Origin: Nocardia crassostreae | GTDB lineage: Bacteria; Actinomycetota; Actinomycetes; Mycobacteriales; Mycobacteriaceae | Length of the DNA stretch: 64,000 nt | Assembly: GCF_001613405.1 (NCBI RefSeq) | Contig: NZ_BDCH01000029.1 | Location: 124,001-188,000, forward strand | Direction of reading: 5' to 3' | In this document: positions 7,913 to 16,355 of the stretch, in pieces | Layout of the letters: each line of letters starts with the position of its first letter | How positions within the stretch are numbered: the stretch's first letter is position 1 | Translations under genes and position numbers: made by a program | Notes under the pieces: generated by a model | Databases searched by the model: none | What the model was told of the DNA's origin: nothing | Seen by the model: the letters and a program-made list of their open reading frames with translations, nothing else

Positions 7913-10053
7913 AGCGCCCGGTCAGCGGCGACTCGAATACCGCGGGACTGGACTACCACGCGCTCAACGCGATGCTGAACCTGTACGGCCCCAATGGCGA
8001 GATCCAGTTCGACAAGGACCGCGAGGCCGCGCACCAGTACTTCCTGCAGCACGTCAACCAGAACACGGTCTTCTTCCACAACCTCGACGAGAAGCTCGAC
8101 TACCTCGTCAAGGAGAACTATTACGAGACCGAGGTGCTGGACCAGTACTCCCGCGCGTTCATCAAGACGCTGTTCCAGCAGGCGTACGCCAAGAAGTTCC
8201 GTTTCCCGACCTTCCTCGGCGCGTTCAAGTACTACACGTCGTACACGCTCAAGACCTTCGACGGTAAGCGCTATCTGGAGCGTTTCGAGGATCGCGTGTG
8301 CATGGTGGCCATGACCCTGGCCGCCGGTGACGAGACCCTCGCGCAGGAACTGGTCGAGGAGATCATGGACGGGCGCTTCCAGCCCGCCACCCCGACCTTC
8401 CTCAACTCGGGCAAGAAGCAGCGCGGCGAGCCGGTGTCCTGCTTCCTGCTGCGCATCGAGGACAATATGGAGTCCATCGGGCGCTCCATCAACTCCGCCC
8501 TGCAGCTGTCCAAGCGCGGCGGCGGTGTGGCCTTGCTGCTCAGCAATATTCGGGAGACCGGCGCGCCGATCAAGAAGATCGAGAACCAGTCCTCGGGCGT
8601 CATCCCGATCATGAAGCTGCTGGAGGACTCCTTCTCCTACGCCAATCAGCTGGGTGCGCGTCAGGGCGCGGGCGCGGTCTACCTGCACGCCCACCACCCC
8701 GACATCTACCGCTTCCTCGACACCAAGCGCGAGAACGCGGACGAGAAGATCCGCATCAAGACGCTGTCGCTGGGTGTGGTCATTCCGGACATCACCTTCG
8801 AACTGGCGAAGAAGAACGAGGACATGTACCTCTTCTCGCCGTACGACGTGGAGCGCATCTACGGCGTGCCGTTCGCCGATATCGATGTGACCGAGAAGTA
8901 CTACGAGATGGTCGACGACAAGCGCATTCGCAAGTCGAAGATCAAGGCGCGCGAGTTCTTCCAGACCATTGCCGAGCTGCAGTTCGAGTCCGGCTACCCG
9001 TACATCATGTACGAGGACACCGTGAACCGGTCGAACCCGATCAAGGGCAAGATCACCCACTCCAACCTGTGCTCGGAGATCCTGCAGGTCTCCACGCCGT
9101 CGGAGTTCAACGACGATCTGTCCTACTCCAAGGTCGGCAAGGACATCTCCTGCAACCTGGGCTCGCTCAACATCGCGAAGACCATGGATTCGCCGGACTT
9201 CGGCAAGACGGTCGAGACCGCCATTCGCGCGCTGACCGCCGTCTCGGATCAGACGCACATCTACTCGGTGCCCTCGATCGAGCAGGGCAACAACGAATCT
9301 CACGCCATCGGCCTGGGGCAGATGAACCTGCACGGCTACCTGGCTCGGGAGCGGGTCTTCTACGGTTCCGAAGAGGGCATCGACTTCACGAACATCTACT
9401 TCTACACCATCGCCTACCACGCGGTCCGGGCCTCGAACATGATCGCCATCGAGCGCGGTCGCGCCTTCGGCGGGTTCGCAGAGTCGAAGTACGCCTCGGG
9501 CGAGTACTTCGACAAGTACACCGAGCAGGCGTGGGAGCCGCAGACCGATCGGGTCCGCCAGATCTTCGCCGACGCCGGGATTCACGTTCCGACGCAGGAG
9601 GATTGGCGTGAGCTGAAGGCCTCGGTCATGGCGCACGGCATCTACAACCAGAACCTGCAGGCCGTCCCGCCGACCGGGTCGATCTCCTACATCAACCACT
9701 CCACCAGCTCCATTCACCCGGTGGCGTCGAAGATCGAGATCCGCAAGGAAGGCAAGATCGGCCGCGTCTACTACCCGGCCCCCTACCTGACCAACGACAA
9801 CCTGGACTACTTCCAGGACGCGTACGAGGTCGGCTACGAGAAGGTCATCGACACCTACGCGGCCGCCACCCAGCACGTCGACCAGGGCCTGTCGCTGACC
9901 CTGTTCTTCAAGGACAGCGCCACCACCCGCGATGTGAACAAGGCGCAGATCTACGCCTGGCGCAAGGGCATCAAGACCCTGTACTACATCCGCATTTGCC
10001 AAATGGCTTTGGAGGGCACCGAAGTCGAGGGCTGCGTGAGCTGCAAGCTGTAG
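7870..10053 (+). CDS. nrdE: Class Ib ribonucleoside-diphosphate reductase alpha subunit
   Basis: NrdE reduces ribonucleoside diphosphates to deoxyribonucleotides. The 727-residue protein is strongly like mycobacterial NrdE: DYHALNAMLNLYG, HVNQNTVFFHN, SKRGGGVALLLSNIRE and PPTGSISYINHSTSSIHP are all present. Active-site cysteines occur in EPVSCFLLRIEDN and HSNLCSEILQ, and the redox pair CVSC is at residues 722-725, two residues from the end. It lacks an N-terminal ATP-cone, as expected for class Ib. The TTG at 7870 gives the family's short N-terminal extension. The small subunit nrdF is not adjacent but lies 8 kb downstream. Confidence 0.96.
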   Translation: MATTTAPVGKTARVERPVSGDSNTAGLDYHALNAMLNLYGPNGEIQFDKDREAAHQYFLQHVNQNTVFFHNLDEKLDYLVKENYYETEVLDQYSRAFIKTLFQQAYAKKFRFPTFLGAFKYYTSYTLKTFDGKRYLERFEDRVCMVAMTLAAGDETLAQELVEEIMDGRFQPATPTFLNSGKKQRGEPVSCFLLRIEDNMESIGRSINSALQLSKRGGGVALLLSNIRETGAPIKKIENQSSGVIPIMKLLEDSFSYANQLGARQGAGAVYLHAHHPDIYRFLDTKRENADEKIRIKTLSLGVVIPDITFELAKKNEDMYLFSPYDVERIYGVPFADIDVTEKYYEMVDDKRIRKSKIKAREFFQTIAELQFESGYPYIMYEDTVNRSNPIKGKITHSNLCSEILQVSTPSEFNDDLSYSKVGKDISCNLGSLNIAKTMDSPDFGKTVETAIRALTAVSDQTHIYSVPSIEQGNNESHAIGLGQMNLHGYLARERVFYGSEEGIDFTNIYFYTIAYHAVRASNMIAIERGRAFGGFAESKYASGEYFDKYTEQAWEPQTDRVRQIFADAGIHVPTQEDWRELKASVMAHGIYNQNLQAVPPTGSISYINHSTSSIHPVASKIEIRKEGKIGRVYYPAPYLTNDNLDYFQDAYEVGYEKVIDTYAAATQHVDQGLSLTLFFKDSATTRDVNKAQIYAWRKGIKTLYYIRICQMALEGTEVEGCVSCKL

Positions 10054-10066
10054 CCACAGCGAGATT

Positions 10067-10107
10067 CGATGGGCGCTCCCGGAAATCCGGGAGCGCCCAT
10101 CGCTTTT
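10067..10107 (+). terminator. Strong terminator after nrdE
   Basis: A perfect 16-base-pair stem (arm CGATGGGCGCTCCCGG) with an AAAT loop is followed by CTTTTC, 13 bases after the nrdE stop. It is the best intrinsic terminator in the window. Confidence 0.9.
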
Positions 10108-10176
10108 CACCCACGGCCCCGCCGCAGATCGAGCCGCGCACCGGTACCCGTCAAGCCGCCCGATTCCGCATGGCGG

Positions 10177-10287
10177 GTGGCATTGCCCCGCCTCGCCAGT
10201 GGCGTTGCCCCGCTTGGCTGGTGGCGTTGCCCCGTTCGGCTGGTGGCGTTGCCCCCGCTTGGCCAGTGGTGTTGCTCCGCTCGGCCG
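10177..10287. repeat. Five tandem copies of a 22-base repeat
   Basis: Five head-to-tail units start at 10177, 10199, 10221, 10243 and 10266. They follow the pattern GTGGCGTTGCCCCGCTYGGC plus two bases, and the fourth has one extra C. A decayed sixth unit begins at 10288. The block fills most of the 313 bases between nrdE and the DJ-1/PfpI gene. There are no spacers, so it is a minisatellite and not a CRISPR array. No promoter for the downstream gene is obvious inside it. Confidence 0.85.
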
Positions 10288-10396
10288 GTGGCATGTCACG
10301 CCGCCACTGCCGATCGCGGTCCGCCCGATACCGCCCCACCCGGATGCCCAGTGGCACGATCGAACCATGAGCTAATCCACGCGCAAGATCGGCATC

Positions 10397-11008
10397 GTGC
10401 TCTTCGACGGCGTCGAGGAACTCGACTTCGTCGGGCCCTGGGAGGTGCTGGCTTTCTGGACGCGCACCGTCCCCGAGGACGGCTGGGAGGTGTACACCGT
10501 CTCGCGCGACGGCAAACCCCTCACCTGCGCGAAGGGCCTGCGCGTGACCCCGGACCATTCCTTCGAAACGATGCCGGGCCTGGATGTACTGGTACTGCCC
10601 GGCGGCATGGGCACCCGCCCCATGATCCACGACGAGCCGATGCTGAACTGGCTGCGCGCCGTGCGCGAAACGACCCCGCTCATCACCAGCGTCTGCACCG
10701 GCGCCCTCGTACTCGCGGCAGCGGGCCTGCTGGCCGGACGCCCCGCCACCACCCACTGGCTATCCCTGACCCGCCTCACCGAAATCGACCCCAGCATCGA
10801 CGTCCGCCCCGACGACCGCTACGTCGACGACGGCGACATCATCACCTCCGCGGGCGTCTCAGCGGGCACCGACATGGCCCTCCACCTACTCCAGCGCTTG
10901 GCCGGTGACGACCGCGCCCGCTGGGTCCGCCGAGGCATCCAATACGACCCGCAACCCCCCGCGGGCACCGACTGGCCCGCAGGCGAAGAGTGGAAGCTGA
11001 CTCCATAG
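10397..11008 (+). CDS. DJ-1/PfpI family protein, start disrupted
   Basis: This is a class I glutamine-amidotransferase-like protein of the DJ-1/PfpI or isonitrile-hydratase type. The nucleophile elbow SVCTGALVLAAAG has the conserved Cys, RPATTHW has the His, and FDGVEELDFVGPWEV has the N-terminal acidic residue. The natural start appears to be ATG 10367, which would give Met-Ser-stop-Ser-Thr-Arg-Lys-Ile-Gly-Ile-Val. An in-frame TAA at 10373-10375 blocks it at codon 3. The first later start is GTG 10397 (203 residues), which removes most of the first beta strand. It may be impaired or start at an unusual codon. Confidence 0.75.
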   Translation: MLFDGVEELDFVGPWEVLAFWTRTVPEDGWEVYTVSRDGKPLTCAKGLRVTPDHSFETMPGLDVLVLPGGMGTRPMIHDEPMLNWLRAVRETTPLITSVCTGALVLAAAGLLAGRPATTHWLSLTRLTEIDPSIDVRPDDRYVDDGDIITSAGVSAGTDMALHLLQRLAGDDRARWVRRGIQYDPQPPAGTDWPAGEEWKLTP

Positions 11009-11022
11009 CCCGCGAAATCGCG

Positions 11023-11103
11023 GGTTCACACCCCATCCAGTCGGTTCACACCCCATAGCGGCGCCCAACAAGGGGTGTGAACCGTCGGCAATGGGTGTGA
11101 ACC
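11023..11103. repeat. Four-copy direct and inverted repeat between convergent genes
   Basis: Two direct copies of GGTTCACACCCCAT (11023-11036 and 11043-11056) are followed by two inverted copies, GGGGTGTGAACC at 11072-11083 and ATGGGTGTGAACC at 11091-11103. The set can form a long hairpin or alternative hairpins on either strand. It sits exactly between the DJ-1/PfpI gene and the convergent NmrA-like gene, so a bidirectional terminator is the plain reading. The doubled arms are unusual for one. Confidence 0.8.
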
Positions 11104-11111
11104 GCAGGGGG

Positions 11112-11924
11112 TCAGGGGCGGAAGCGGGCGGCGTGCTCGTCCAGCCACTGGGCGAAGGTGCGGGCGGGGCGGCCGAGTACACGTTCGACCGTGTCGTCGA
11201 CCGTTGTGGAGTCGGGGGTGGGGGAGGCGTACCAGCCGATTACGTAGTCGGCGTCGGCTCGTGAGACGCCGGTGCTCATCAGTCGGTCGACGGCCTGTTC
11301 GTGGGTGAGCCGGACGAAGCCGATGTCGCGCCCGATCACCTTGGACAGCAAGGCGATCCGTTCGGTCGGCGTGAGCGCCTCGGGCCCGGTGAGGTTGTAT
11401 GCCCGCCCGTTGTGCCCGTCCTCGAGCAGCGCGGCCGCGGCCACCGCCCCGATATCGGCCTCGTGCACCAGCGCACTGAGATTGTCGTACGGCTCCCGCA
11501 CCACGCCCTCGCCCCGAATCGAGTCGACCCAGGTCAACGTGTTGGACATGAACTCCTGCGGCTCCAGCCGCGTCCACTCCACCCCCGACTCCGCCACCGC
11601 CTCCTCGACCGGCCCCACACCGCCGCCCCACACCACGCCGATCCGCCGCACCCCCGCCGCCACGGCCTTCGACACCAACTCCGGCCCCACCTCGGCGAGC
11701 CCCGCCGTCACGGTGATGTGCAGCCGATCAACCCCTTCCAGCGCCGCTCCCAAAGTCTCAGGCGCCGTGTGGGTTCCCGCCACCAACTCCACTCCCGACG
11801 GCAAAACCCCACCCGCCGCAGCCGGATTCCGAGTCAACGCCCGTACCCGCTCCCCCCGCCGCACCAACTCCGCCACCCCATGCCGCCCCGTATTCCCCGT
11901 AGCCCCGGTTACCAGCGTCGTCAC
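11112..11924 (-). CDS. NmrA-like NAD(P)-binding protein
   Basis: This 270-residue Rossmann-fold protein begins MTTLVTGATGNTGRHGV with the GxxGxxG dinucleotide-binding motif. It belongs to the atypical short-chain dehydrogenase / NmrA group, which acts as redox sensors or as NAD(P)H:quinone oxidoreductases. LHITVTAGLAEVGPEL and VWGGGVGPVEEAV follow the core, and the C-terminal third (GWYASPTPDSTTVDDTVERVLGRPA) matches the usual substrate-binding lobe. The active-site Tyr-x3-Lys of classical SDRs is absent. The substrate is unknown. Confidence 0.8.
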   Translation of the reverse strand: MTTLVTGATGNTGRHGVAELVRRGERVRALTRNPAAAGGVLPSGVELVAGTHTAPETLGAALEGVDRLHITVTAGLAEVGPELVSKAVAAGVRRIGVVWGGGVGPVEEAVAESGVEWTRLEPQEFMSNTLTWVDSIRGEGVVREPYDNLSALVHEADIGAVAAAALLEDGHNGRAYNLTGPEALTPTERIALLSKVIGRDIGFVRLTHEQAVDRLMSTGVSRADADYVIGWYASPTPDSTTVDDTVERVLGRPARTFAQWLDEHAARFRP

Positions 11925-12049
11925 AATCCTTCTCCTTCCGTCCCCGACGACGCTAGAAGCTCAACAAAACTCGAGGTCAACCCCGATCGCTCTGAGCGAA
12001 ACCGGGAATAGGATCGAAGGATCACGAAAGTCTTTGCAGGGGAGGCATT

Positions 12050-13021
12050 GTGGAGACAGCAGAACGCTACCGCCTGTTCGCCGAGCAGCAGGTTCGCGGA
12101 TATTCGCCATGCTATGAGCAGTGGGCGCTCGGTATAGCGAGCGATCCGGCACTGCTCACGCTGATCGATGAGTTGCCGGTCCCGAAGCGCCAGCCCAACC
12201 TCGTTCTGGCCGCCGCCAGATACACGGGTGCCGAGGCTGCGTCATGCGCGGAGTTCAAGGATTTCCTCACCCGCGATTGGCCCGACATTCGCGAGATCAT
12301 CATGACTCACCGCACCCAGACGAACGAGGCGGGCCGCGCCGCAACGCTCCTGCCGCTCCTGAATCTCTGTGTGCTCGAGCCGAAACCGGTGGCTCTGATC
12401 GAAATAGGCCCCTCCGCCGGTCTGTGCCTCTACCCAGACCGCTACAGCTATGGCTACGACGACCACCCGATCCTGGACCCGCCCTCCGGCCGCTCACCGG
12501 TGCTCCTCTCGTGCACCACATCCGGCGCCGCCCCGATTCCCCGATCACTCCCGGAGATAGTGCACCGCACCGGCGTAGACCTCCACCCCATCGACGTCCA
12601 CAACCCGGCCGATATGCGCTGGCTCGAATGCCTCGTCTGGCCGGAGCAACAGGACCGCCTGGACCGCCTGCGCACCGCCGCCGCAATAGTCCGCCAAGAC
12701 CCACCCCACCTCGTCACCGGCAACCTCACCGACACCATCGCCGACCTGGTCCACGCCGCCCCCCGAGACGCCGAAAAGATCGTCTTCAGCAGCGCCGTCC
12801 AGCCGTATCTGACCCCGGCGGAACGCCTTTCCCTCCAAGAAACGATCAACACCCTGGACTGCCACTGGATCACCAGCGAAGGCTCGGCAGTCCTCGATTT
12901 CGGCCCCACCCCGCTACCCGCGCCCCCCAATTCCGGAGTCCAGTTCATCCAAGCCCTGGACGGTACCCCACGCGCCTACGCGGCCCCGCACGGCCAGACG
13001 CTGGATTGGTTTGCGCAGTAA
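12050..13021 (+). CDS. DUF2332 family protein
   Basis: This 323-residue cytoplasmic protein starts with GTG. Family marks are EQQVRGYSPCYEQWALGIA at the N terminus, LPVPKRQPNLVLAAARY, RTQTNEAGRAATLLPLL, and LIEIGPSAGLCLYPDRYSY, which looks like a degenerate SAM-binding loop. A later strand VFSSAVQPYLT resembles the methyltransferase core. The family is common in actinomycetes and may be methyltransferase-related, but no activity is established. It stands alone, divergent from the NmrA-like gene. Confidence 0.75.
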   Translation: METAERYRLFAEQQVRGYSPCYEQWALGIASDPALLTLIDELPVPKRQPNLVLAAARYTGAEAASCAEFKDFLTRDWPDIREIIMTHRTQTNEAGRAATLLPLLNLCVLEPKPVALIEIGPSAGLCLYPDRYSYGYDDHPILDPPSGRSPVLLSCTTSGAAPIPRSLPEIVHRTGVDLHPIDVHNPADMRWLECLVWPEQQDRLDRLRTAAAIVRQDPPHLVTGNLTDTIADLVHAAPRDAEKIVFSSAVQPYLTPAERLSLQETINTLDCHWITSEGSAVLDFGPTPLPAPPNSGVQFIQALDGTPRAYAAPHGQTLDWFAQ

Positions 13022-13027
13022 TCGCGC

Positions 13028-13231
13028 TCAGCCTCCAGTTTGGGATGTGGCACCGGCCCGAAATCGCCTTCCGGCGGGCGGGTGAGCCGACCACGCCCCA
13101 CCCTGGACCGCTTCCGGGCACGCTTGCGTGAAGTCGTGCACCAACTGGGTTTGCGAGTCGGCCGGTAGCGTCTCGGCCCAAGGGAATTCGGCCAGCAGGG
13201 CGCGGGTGGCGGGTTCGTCCGGTGGGTGCAT
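13028..13231 (-). CDS. Small hypothetical protein
   Basis: A possible 67-residue protein starts at ATG 13231, between two other genes. Its first 40 residues look protein-like, with the helical pattern LLAEFPWAETLPADSQTQLVHDF. The C-terminal 20 residues are Gly/Pro/Arg-rich and may be chance. No ribosome-binding site is visible and no family was recognised. It could also be a remnant of a longer gene. Confidence 0.35.
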   Translation of the reverse strand: MHPPDEPATRALLAEFPWAETLPADSQTQLVHDFTQACPEAVQGGAWSAHPPAGRRFRAGATSQTGG

Positions 13232-13290
13232 GAGCCCGTCATACCGAGTGGGTGTCGTGGACACGCGGAGTTCGGCGAAATCCGCGTTCG

Positions 13291-13788
13291 CTATGGGTTC
13301 AGGTGGGTGGTGTCGTTGTAGGTGGTGAGGCGGAGGCCGGTGGGGGTGCGTTGCCCGCGGGTTATGGAGGCGTTGGCGAGTTGGGTGGATTCGATTTTGA
13401 GGATTTCGGGTTCGGTGAGGTTGGCGAGGATGTAGCGGGTCATAACTATGACTATGTCGTGGGTGAAGACGAGGGTGTGGCCGGAGAGTTCGGGGAGGAG
13501 GGGGCGGAGGCGGAGGGCTACGTCGGGCCAGGATTCGCCGCCGGGTGGGCGGTAGTAGAAGCGGCCCAGGCGTTCTCGTTCGCGGTGCTCGGCGGGGTGG
13601 CGGCGGCGGACGCCGAGGGCGGTGAGGCCGTGCAGGATGCCGGTGTCGCGGTCGCGGTCGGACATGCCGACGTCGGGATCTCTTGTGCCCTTGTCGAATT
13701 CCTCGGCTTCGACTCGGATCGCGGCGGCCAGGGCCGCATTGGCCGTGCTCTCGCCGTGCCGGACCATCGTCAGTGATTCCAACGCCAC
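13291..13788 (-). CDS. Histidine phosphatase (phosphoglycerate mutase superfamily)
   Basis: This protein of about 165 residues has the RHG catalytic motif in LTMVRHGESTANA, and the second catalytic His in LVFTHDIVIVMTRY. GGESWPDVALRLRPLL is the usual central motif. The superfamily removes phosphate through a phosphohistidine intermediate, and the substrate cannot be told here. GTG 13788 is used because it keeps the first beta strand before RHG; TTG 13779 and ATG 13767 are alternatives. Its promoter would lie in the short gap after the histidine kinase gene. Confidence 0.8.
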   Translation of the reverse strand: MALESLTMVRHGESTANAALAAAIRVEAEEFDKGTRDPDVGMSDRDRDTGILHGLTALGVRRRHPAEHRERERLGRFYYRPPGGESWPDVALRLRPLLPELSGHTLVFTHDIVIVMTRYILANLTEPEILKIESTQLANASITRGQRTPTGLRLTTYNDTTHLNP

Positions 13789-13870
13789 GGGGGTAGCCCA
13801 GCACAGGTCGGCGGCGACCGCCACCGGACCGATTGGTTTGTTATCTACCAGGTGGAAATGACCGGCCGAT

Positions 13871-15175
13871 TCACATGCGCGCGGGCTGGGGACCCGCGGT
13901 GATATCGGCGGGCGGGAGCCAGAGCGTGGCGATGGTGCCGCCACCCACGGCGGGCTCGATGGAGGCATTGCCGCCGTGCGCCTGCGCCACCCAGGCGACC
14001 AGGGCCAGACCGATGCCATTGCGGCCCGTGCGCCCGGCCGCACCCCGGTTGAAGGGGCTGGCGGACATGACCGGATCGACGCCGGGACCATGATCGCGGA
14101 CCGAGACGCGGCCCTCGGCGATATGGACCTCCACCGGCGCGGCCAGGTTCACCGCACCGTGCGTGAGACCGTTCTCCAGCATGTTCCGAATGGCCAGGCT
14201 GAGCAGCGCCGGATCGCCCACGACCACCGAAGGGTGCGCGGTGACCGTGATGCGCGGATCCCCCGCTTCCTCCGCCACGGCCTCGGCGAGTTGATCCAGG
14301 CGCAGCATGGTGCGCTCGGGCTCGGCAATGCCGGACTGCATGCGCGCCCGCGCCAGCAGCCCGGTGACGAGCCGGGCCATGCGATCGGCCAGCCGACGGG
14401 CCTCGGCGAGGGTCTGCTGCACCTCCTCGGGCCCGGGCCGGGACTCGGTGAGCAGCTTCAAAGTCGTGAGCGGCGTGCGCAATTCGTGCGCGGCATCGCC
14501 GAGGAACTGCTCGTGCTCGTCGAGCATGCGCAGCGCCTCCCGCTGGCTGCGCCCGGAGAGCAGATAGGCGGCGGCGGTGGCCAGGACCACCAGCGCAATG
14601 CCGCCGACCGTCAGCCAGAACACCAGCATGCGATGCCCACCGGCATCGGAGACCGCATCGCTGCTGGCCAGAATGACGACGATATTGTCCCAATCCGTCC
14701 AGTACACCGGCGTCCCCACCACGCGCACCGTACGCCCGGTGATATCGGTGGTGGTGAACACCGACTCGGTGTAGATGATGCCGTCGGAGTGATCCTCGGT
14801 CTGCGTCGCCAGCGTCGAGATCTCGCTGTCACTGGGCATTTTCGAGCGTTCGTAGGTGTGCGCCTGCTTCCACGGCTCACCCGGCGCCCGCACCGCCACG
14901 ATCACCCCGGCCGTGCCCATGGCGAGCTCGTCGTCGACGACCTGCGACAGGTCGAGACTCTTGGACTCGTCGTCGAACTGGATCGCACGCGCCAGCCCGG
15001 ACGACACCTTCTGCGCAAGCAGATCCGAATCGACTGTGCGAGAACGAGAATCAACCGACGCCGCGACGAATCCGAAGATCAGCACCGTCACCGTGGTGAT
15101 CACGGTGACCAGCCCGGTCATCATCCACCGGGCCCGCCGCAGCCGGGCGACGGCGGGGGAGCGATGTGCGCTCAT
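13871..15175 (-). CDS. Sensor histidine kinase
   Basis: This 434-residue membrane kinase has a transmembrane helix at about residues 18-40, an extracytoplasmic sensor of about 130 residues, and a second helix near 185-205. A HisKA domain follows with the phosphoacceptor in DAAHELRTPLTTLKLL, then a HATPase domain with the N-box NMLENGLTHG and the glycine box NGIGLALVAWVAQAHGG. It overlaps the response regulator gene by 4 bases (ATGA), so the two form one operon. The signal sensed is unknown. Confidence 0.93.
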   Translation of the reverse strand: MSAHRSPAVARLRRARWMMTGLVTVITTVTVLIFGFVAASVDSRSRTVDSDLLAQKVSSGLARAIQFDDESKSLDLSQVVDDELAMGTAGVIVAVRAPGEPWKQAHTYERSKMPSDSEISTLATQTEDHSDGIIYTESVFTTTDITGRTVRVVGTPVYWTDWDNIVVILASSDAVSDAGGHRMLVFWLTVGGIALVVLATAAAYLLSGRSQREALRMLDEHEQFLGDAAHELRTPLTTLKLLTESRPGPEEVQQTLAEARRLADRMARLVTGLLARARMQSGIAEPERTMLRLDQLAEAVAEEAGDPRITVTAHPSVVVGDPALLSLAIRNMLENGLTHGAVNLAAPVEVHIAEGRVSVRDHGPGVDPVMSASPFNRGAAGRTGRNGIGLALVAWVAQAHGGNASIEPAVGGGTIATLWLPPADITAGPQPARM

Positions 15176-15840
15176 GCCGCCTCGCCGGAGATGAGAAACC
15201 CGGTGCCGCGCACGGTTTCGATGACCGAGGGCTCACCGAGCTTGAGCCGCAGCTTCGCCACCACGGCATCCACCACATTCGATGCGGGCTCGGCCATTTC
15301 GTCCCAGCAGCATTCGATGAGATCGGTGCGCGTCACCACGCTGCCGCGGCGCGCGGCCATCAGTTCCAGCACGGCGAATTCCTTGGGGGTGAGCGTCAGC
15401 ATGATGCCGCCCCGCGACACCCGCCGCCGCATGAGGTCGATATCGATGTCGCCCAGCGTGATTCGCGAGGCGGTGGGCTGCTCGCGCCGTCGGCACAGCG
15501 CCCGCACCCGCATGACCAGCTCGGGCAGCGCGAAGGGTTTGGTGAGGTAGTCGTCGGCCCCGTGCTCGAATCCGGCCAGCCGATCGTCGAGCCCGTCGCG
15601 CCCGGTGAGCATGAGCGCGGGCACGGTGTGCCCGGCATGGCGGGTGCTCGCGACCAGATCCAGGCCGTCCCCGTCGGGCAGCCCGCGATCGACCACCAGG
15701 CAGTCGTACCGATTGATGGCGATCTTGAAATCGGCATCCGCGATATCGCAGGCGTGGTCCACCGCGAAACCCGCCGAGCACAACCCATCGGTCACCTCAC
15801 GACTGAGCTGCTGATCGTCCTCCAGCACCAAAACACGCAC
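15172..15840 (-). CDS. OmpR-family response regulator
   Basis: This is a 222-residue DNA-binding regulator. The receiver domain has acidic residues Asp8-Asp9, the phosphoacceptor Asp51 in CLVVDRGLPDGDG, and Lys in DDYLTKPFALPEL. The C-terminal winged helix includes LTPKEFAVLELM and the recognition region SNVVDAVVAKLRLKLG. It is the first gene of the pair with the kinase at 13871-15175. Its own promoter must lie in the gene-poor 15841-16201 region, which it shares with mgtE on the other strand. Confidence 0.93.
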   Translation of the reverse strand: MRVLVLEDDQQLSREVTDGLCSAGFAVDHACDIADADFKIAINRYDCLVVDRGLPDGDGLDLVASTRHAGHTVPALMLTGRDGLDDRLAGFEHGADDYLTKPFALPELVMRVRALCRRREQPTASRITLGDIDIDLMRRRVSRGGIMLTLTPKEFAVLELMAARRGSVVTRTDLIECCWDEMAEPASNVVDAVVAKLRLKLGEPSVIETVRGTGFLISGEAA

Positions 15841-16110
15841 AGAGCCAGAGACTAGGCCATGCCGATCACCCGCCCAACGGCTCGCGACCGGCGCATTACC
15901 TCGAAATGATCGGAAAATTATCGACCGAGTGGGCCCGCGCGACTCCTCGCCCGCCAGACCTTCTCACGGAACACCCGCCGGGTCGAGCCCTTTCGGTGAT
16001 CTTGCCGTCCAGCCGGTGTGTCTGACCTTCCACATCGGTGTGTCGCGCACCGCGCCGGGCGCGATTTGGTGTCGGCCGGTATCCTGCACAAGGATGCTTT
16101 TTGCGTCGTT

Positions 16111-16161
16111 ACCGGGTGAATTCGTGTCCACCCGGTGCGGCCCACCCGCCGGTGGCGGGTG
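16111..16161 (+). promoter_or_regulatory. Two adjacent hairpins in the mgtE leader
   Basis: Hairpin one pairs ACCGGGTG (16111-16118) with CACCCGGT (16129-16136). Hairpin two pairs CACCCGCC (16143-16150) with GGCGGGTG (16154-16161). The GGGTG and CACCC arms are interchangeable, so the two can be replaced by alternative pairings. They lie just upstream of the leader ORF at 16202. The rest of 15841-16110 shows a plausible -10 element (TATCCT near 16079) but no gene. Confidence 0.55.
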
Positions 16162-16201
16162 ACGTACATGGTGCACGACGGGCTTCGAGGAGGTGGGTTG
16201 C

Positions 16202-16261
16202 ATGCGTAGCGAACCCCCCAGTCGAAGGCCGCGCGGCGCCGCCCCCTCGATCTGCCGGTAG
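16202..16261 (+). CDS. Proline-rich leader ORF upstream of mgtE
   Basis: This is a 19-codon ORF with the product MRSEPPSRRPRGAAPSICR. It has the best Shine-Dalgarno in the region, GGAGG at 16189-16193, 8 bases before the ATG. Four of 19 codons are proline, including two consecutive CCC codons at positions 5 and 6, and four are arginine. Its stop codon sits in the loop of a small hairpin (GCCGGT at 16254 with ACCGGC at 16269), and mgtE starts 95 bases later. In Salmonella the magnesium transporter gene mgtA is controlled through a 17-codon proline-rich leader peptide, MgtL. The resemblance in size, composition and target is suggestive, but homology is not claimed. Confidence 0.5.
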   Translation: MRSEPPSRRPRGAAPSICR

Positions 16262-16355
16262 TTCCGTGACCGGCGGCAAGGGTCGGTGCCTCGCGGTGTG
16301 ACTCGGTGTATCCATCCGCTCACCCACGACTCGCCATTCCGGCCGAGGTTCCGCC

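Noticed and set aside
10177..10287. CRISPR array
   Set aside because: The 22-base units are directly adjacent without spacers and there are no cas genes.
7606..10368. Very long open frame on the minus strand opposite nrdI and nrdE
   Set aside because: It mirrors a highly conserved gene; the length is a by-product of high GC at third codon positions, and the product has no recognisable domain.
16168..16209. A second 13-codon leader ORF overlapping the start of the proline-rich one
   Set aside because: It has no ribosome-binding site and its end simply runs through the Shine-Dalgarno of the better candidate.
15841..16355. M-box magnesium riboswitch upstream of mgtE
   Set aside because: The conserved M-box core (a GGTGAGGCTCC-like segment with its companion loops) was not found. 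The only GGGTGA element lies inside a simple hairpin.
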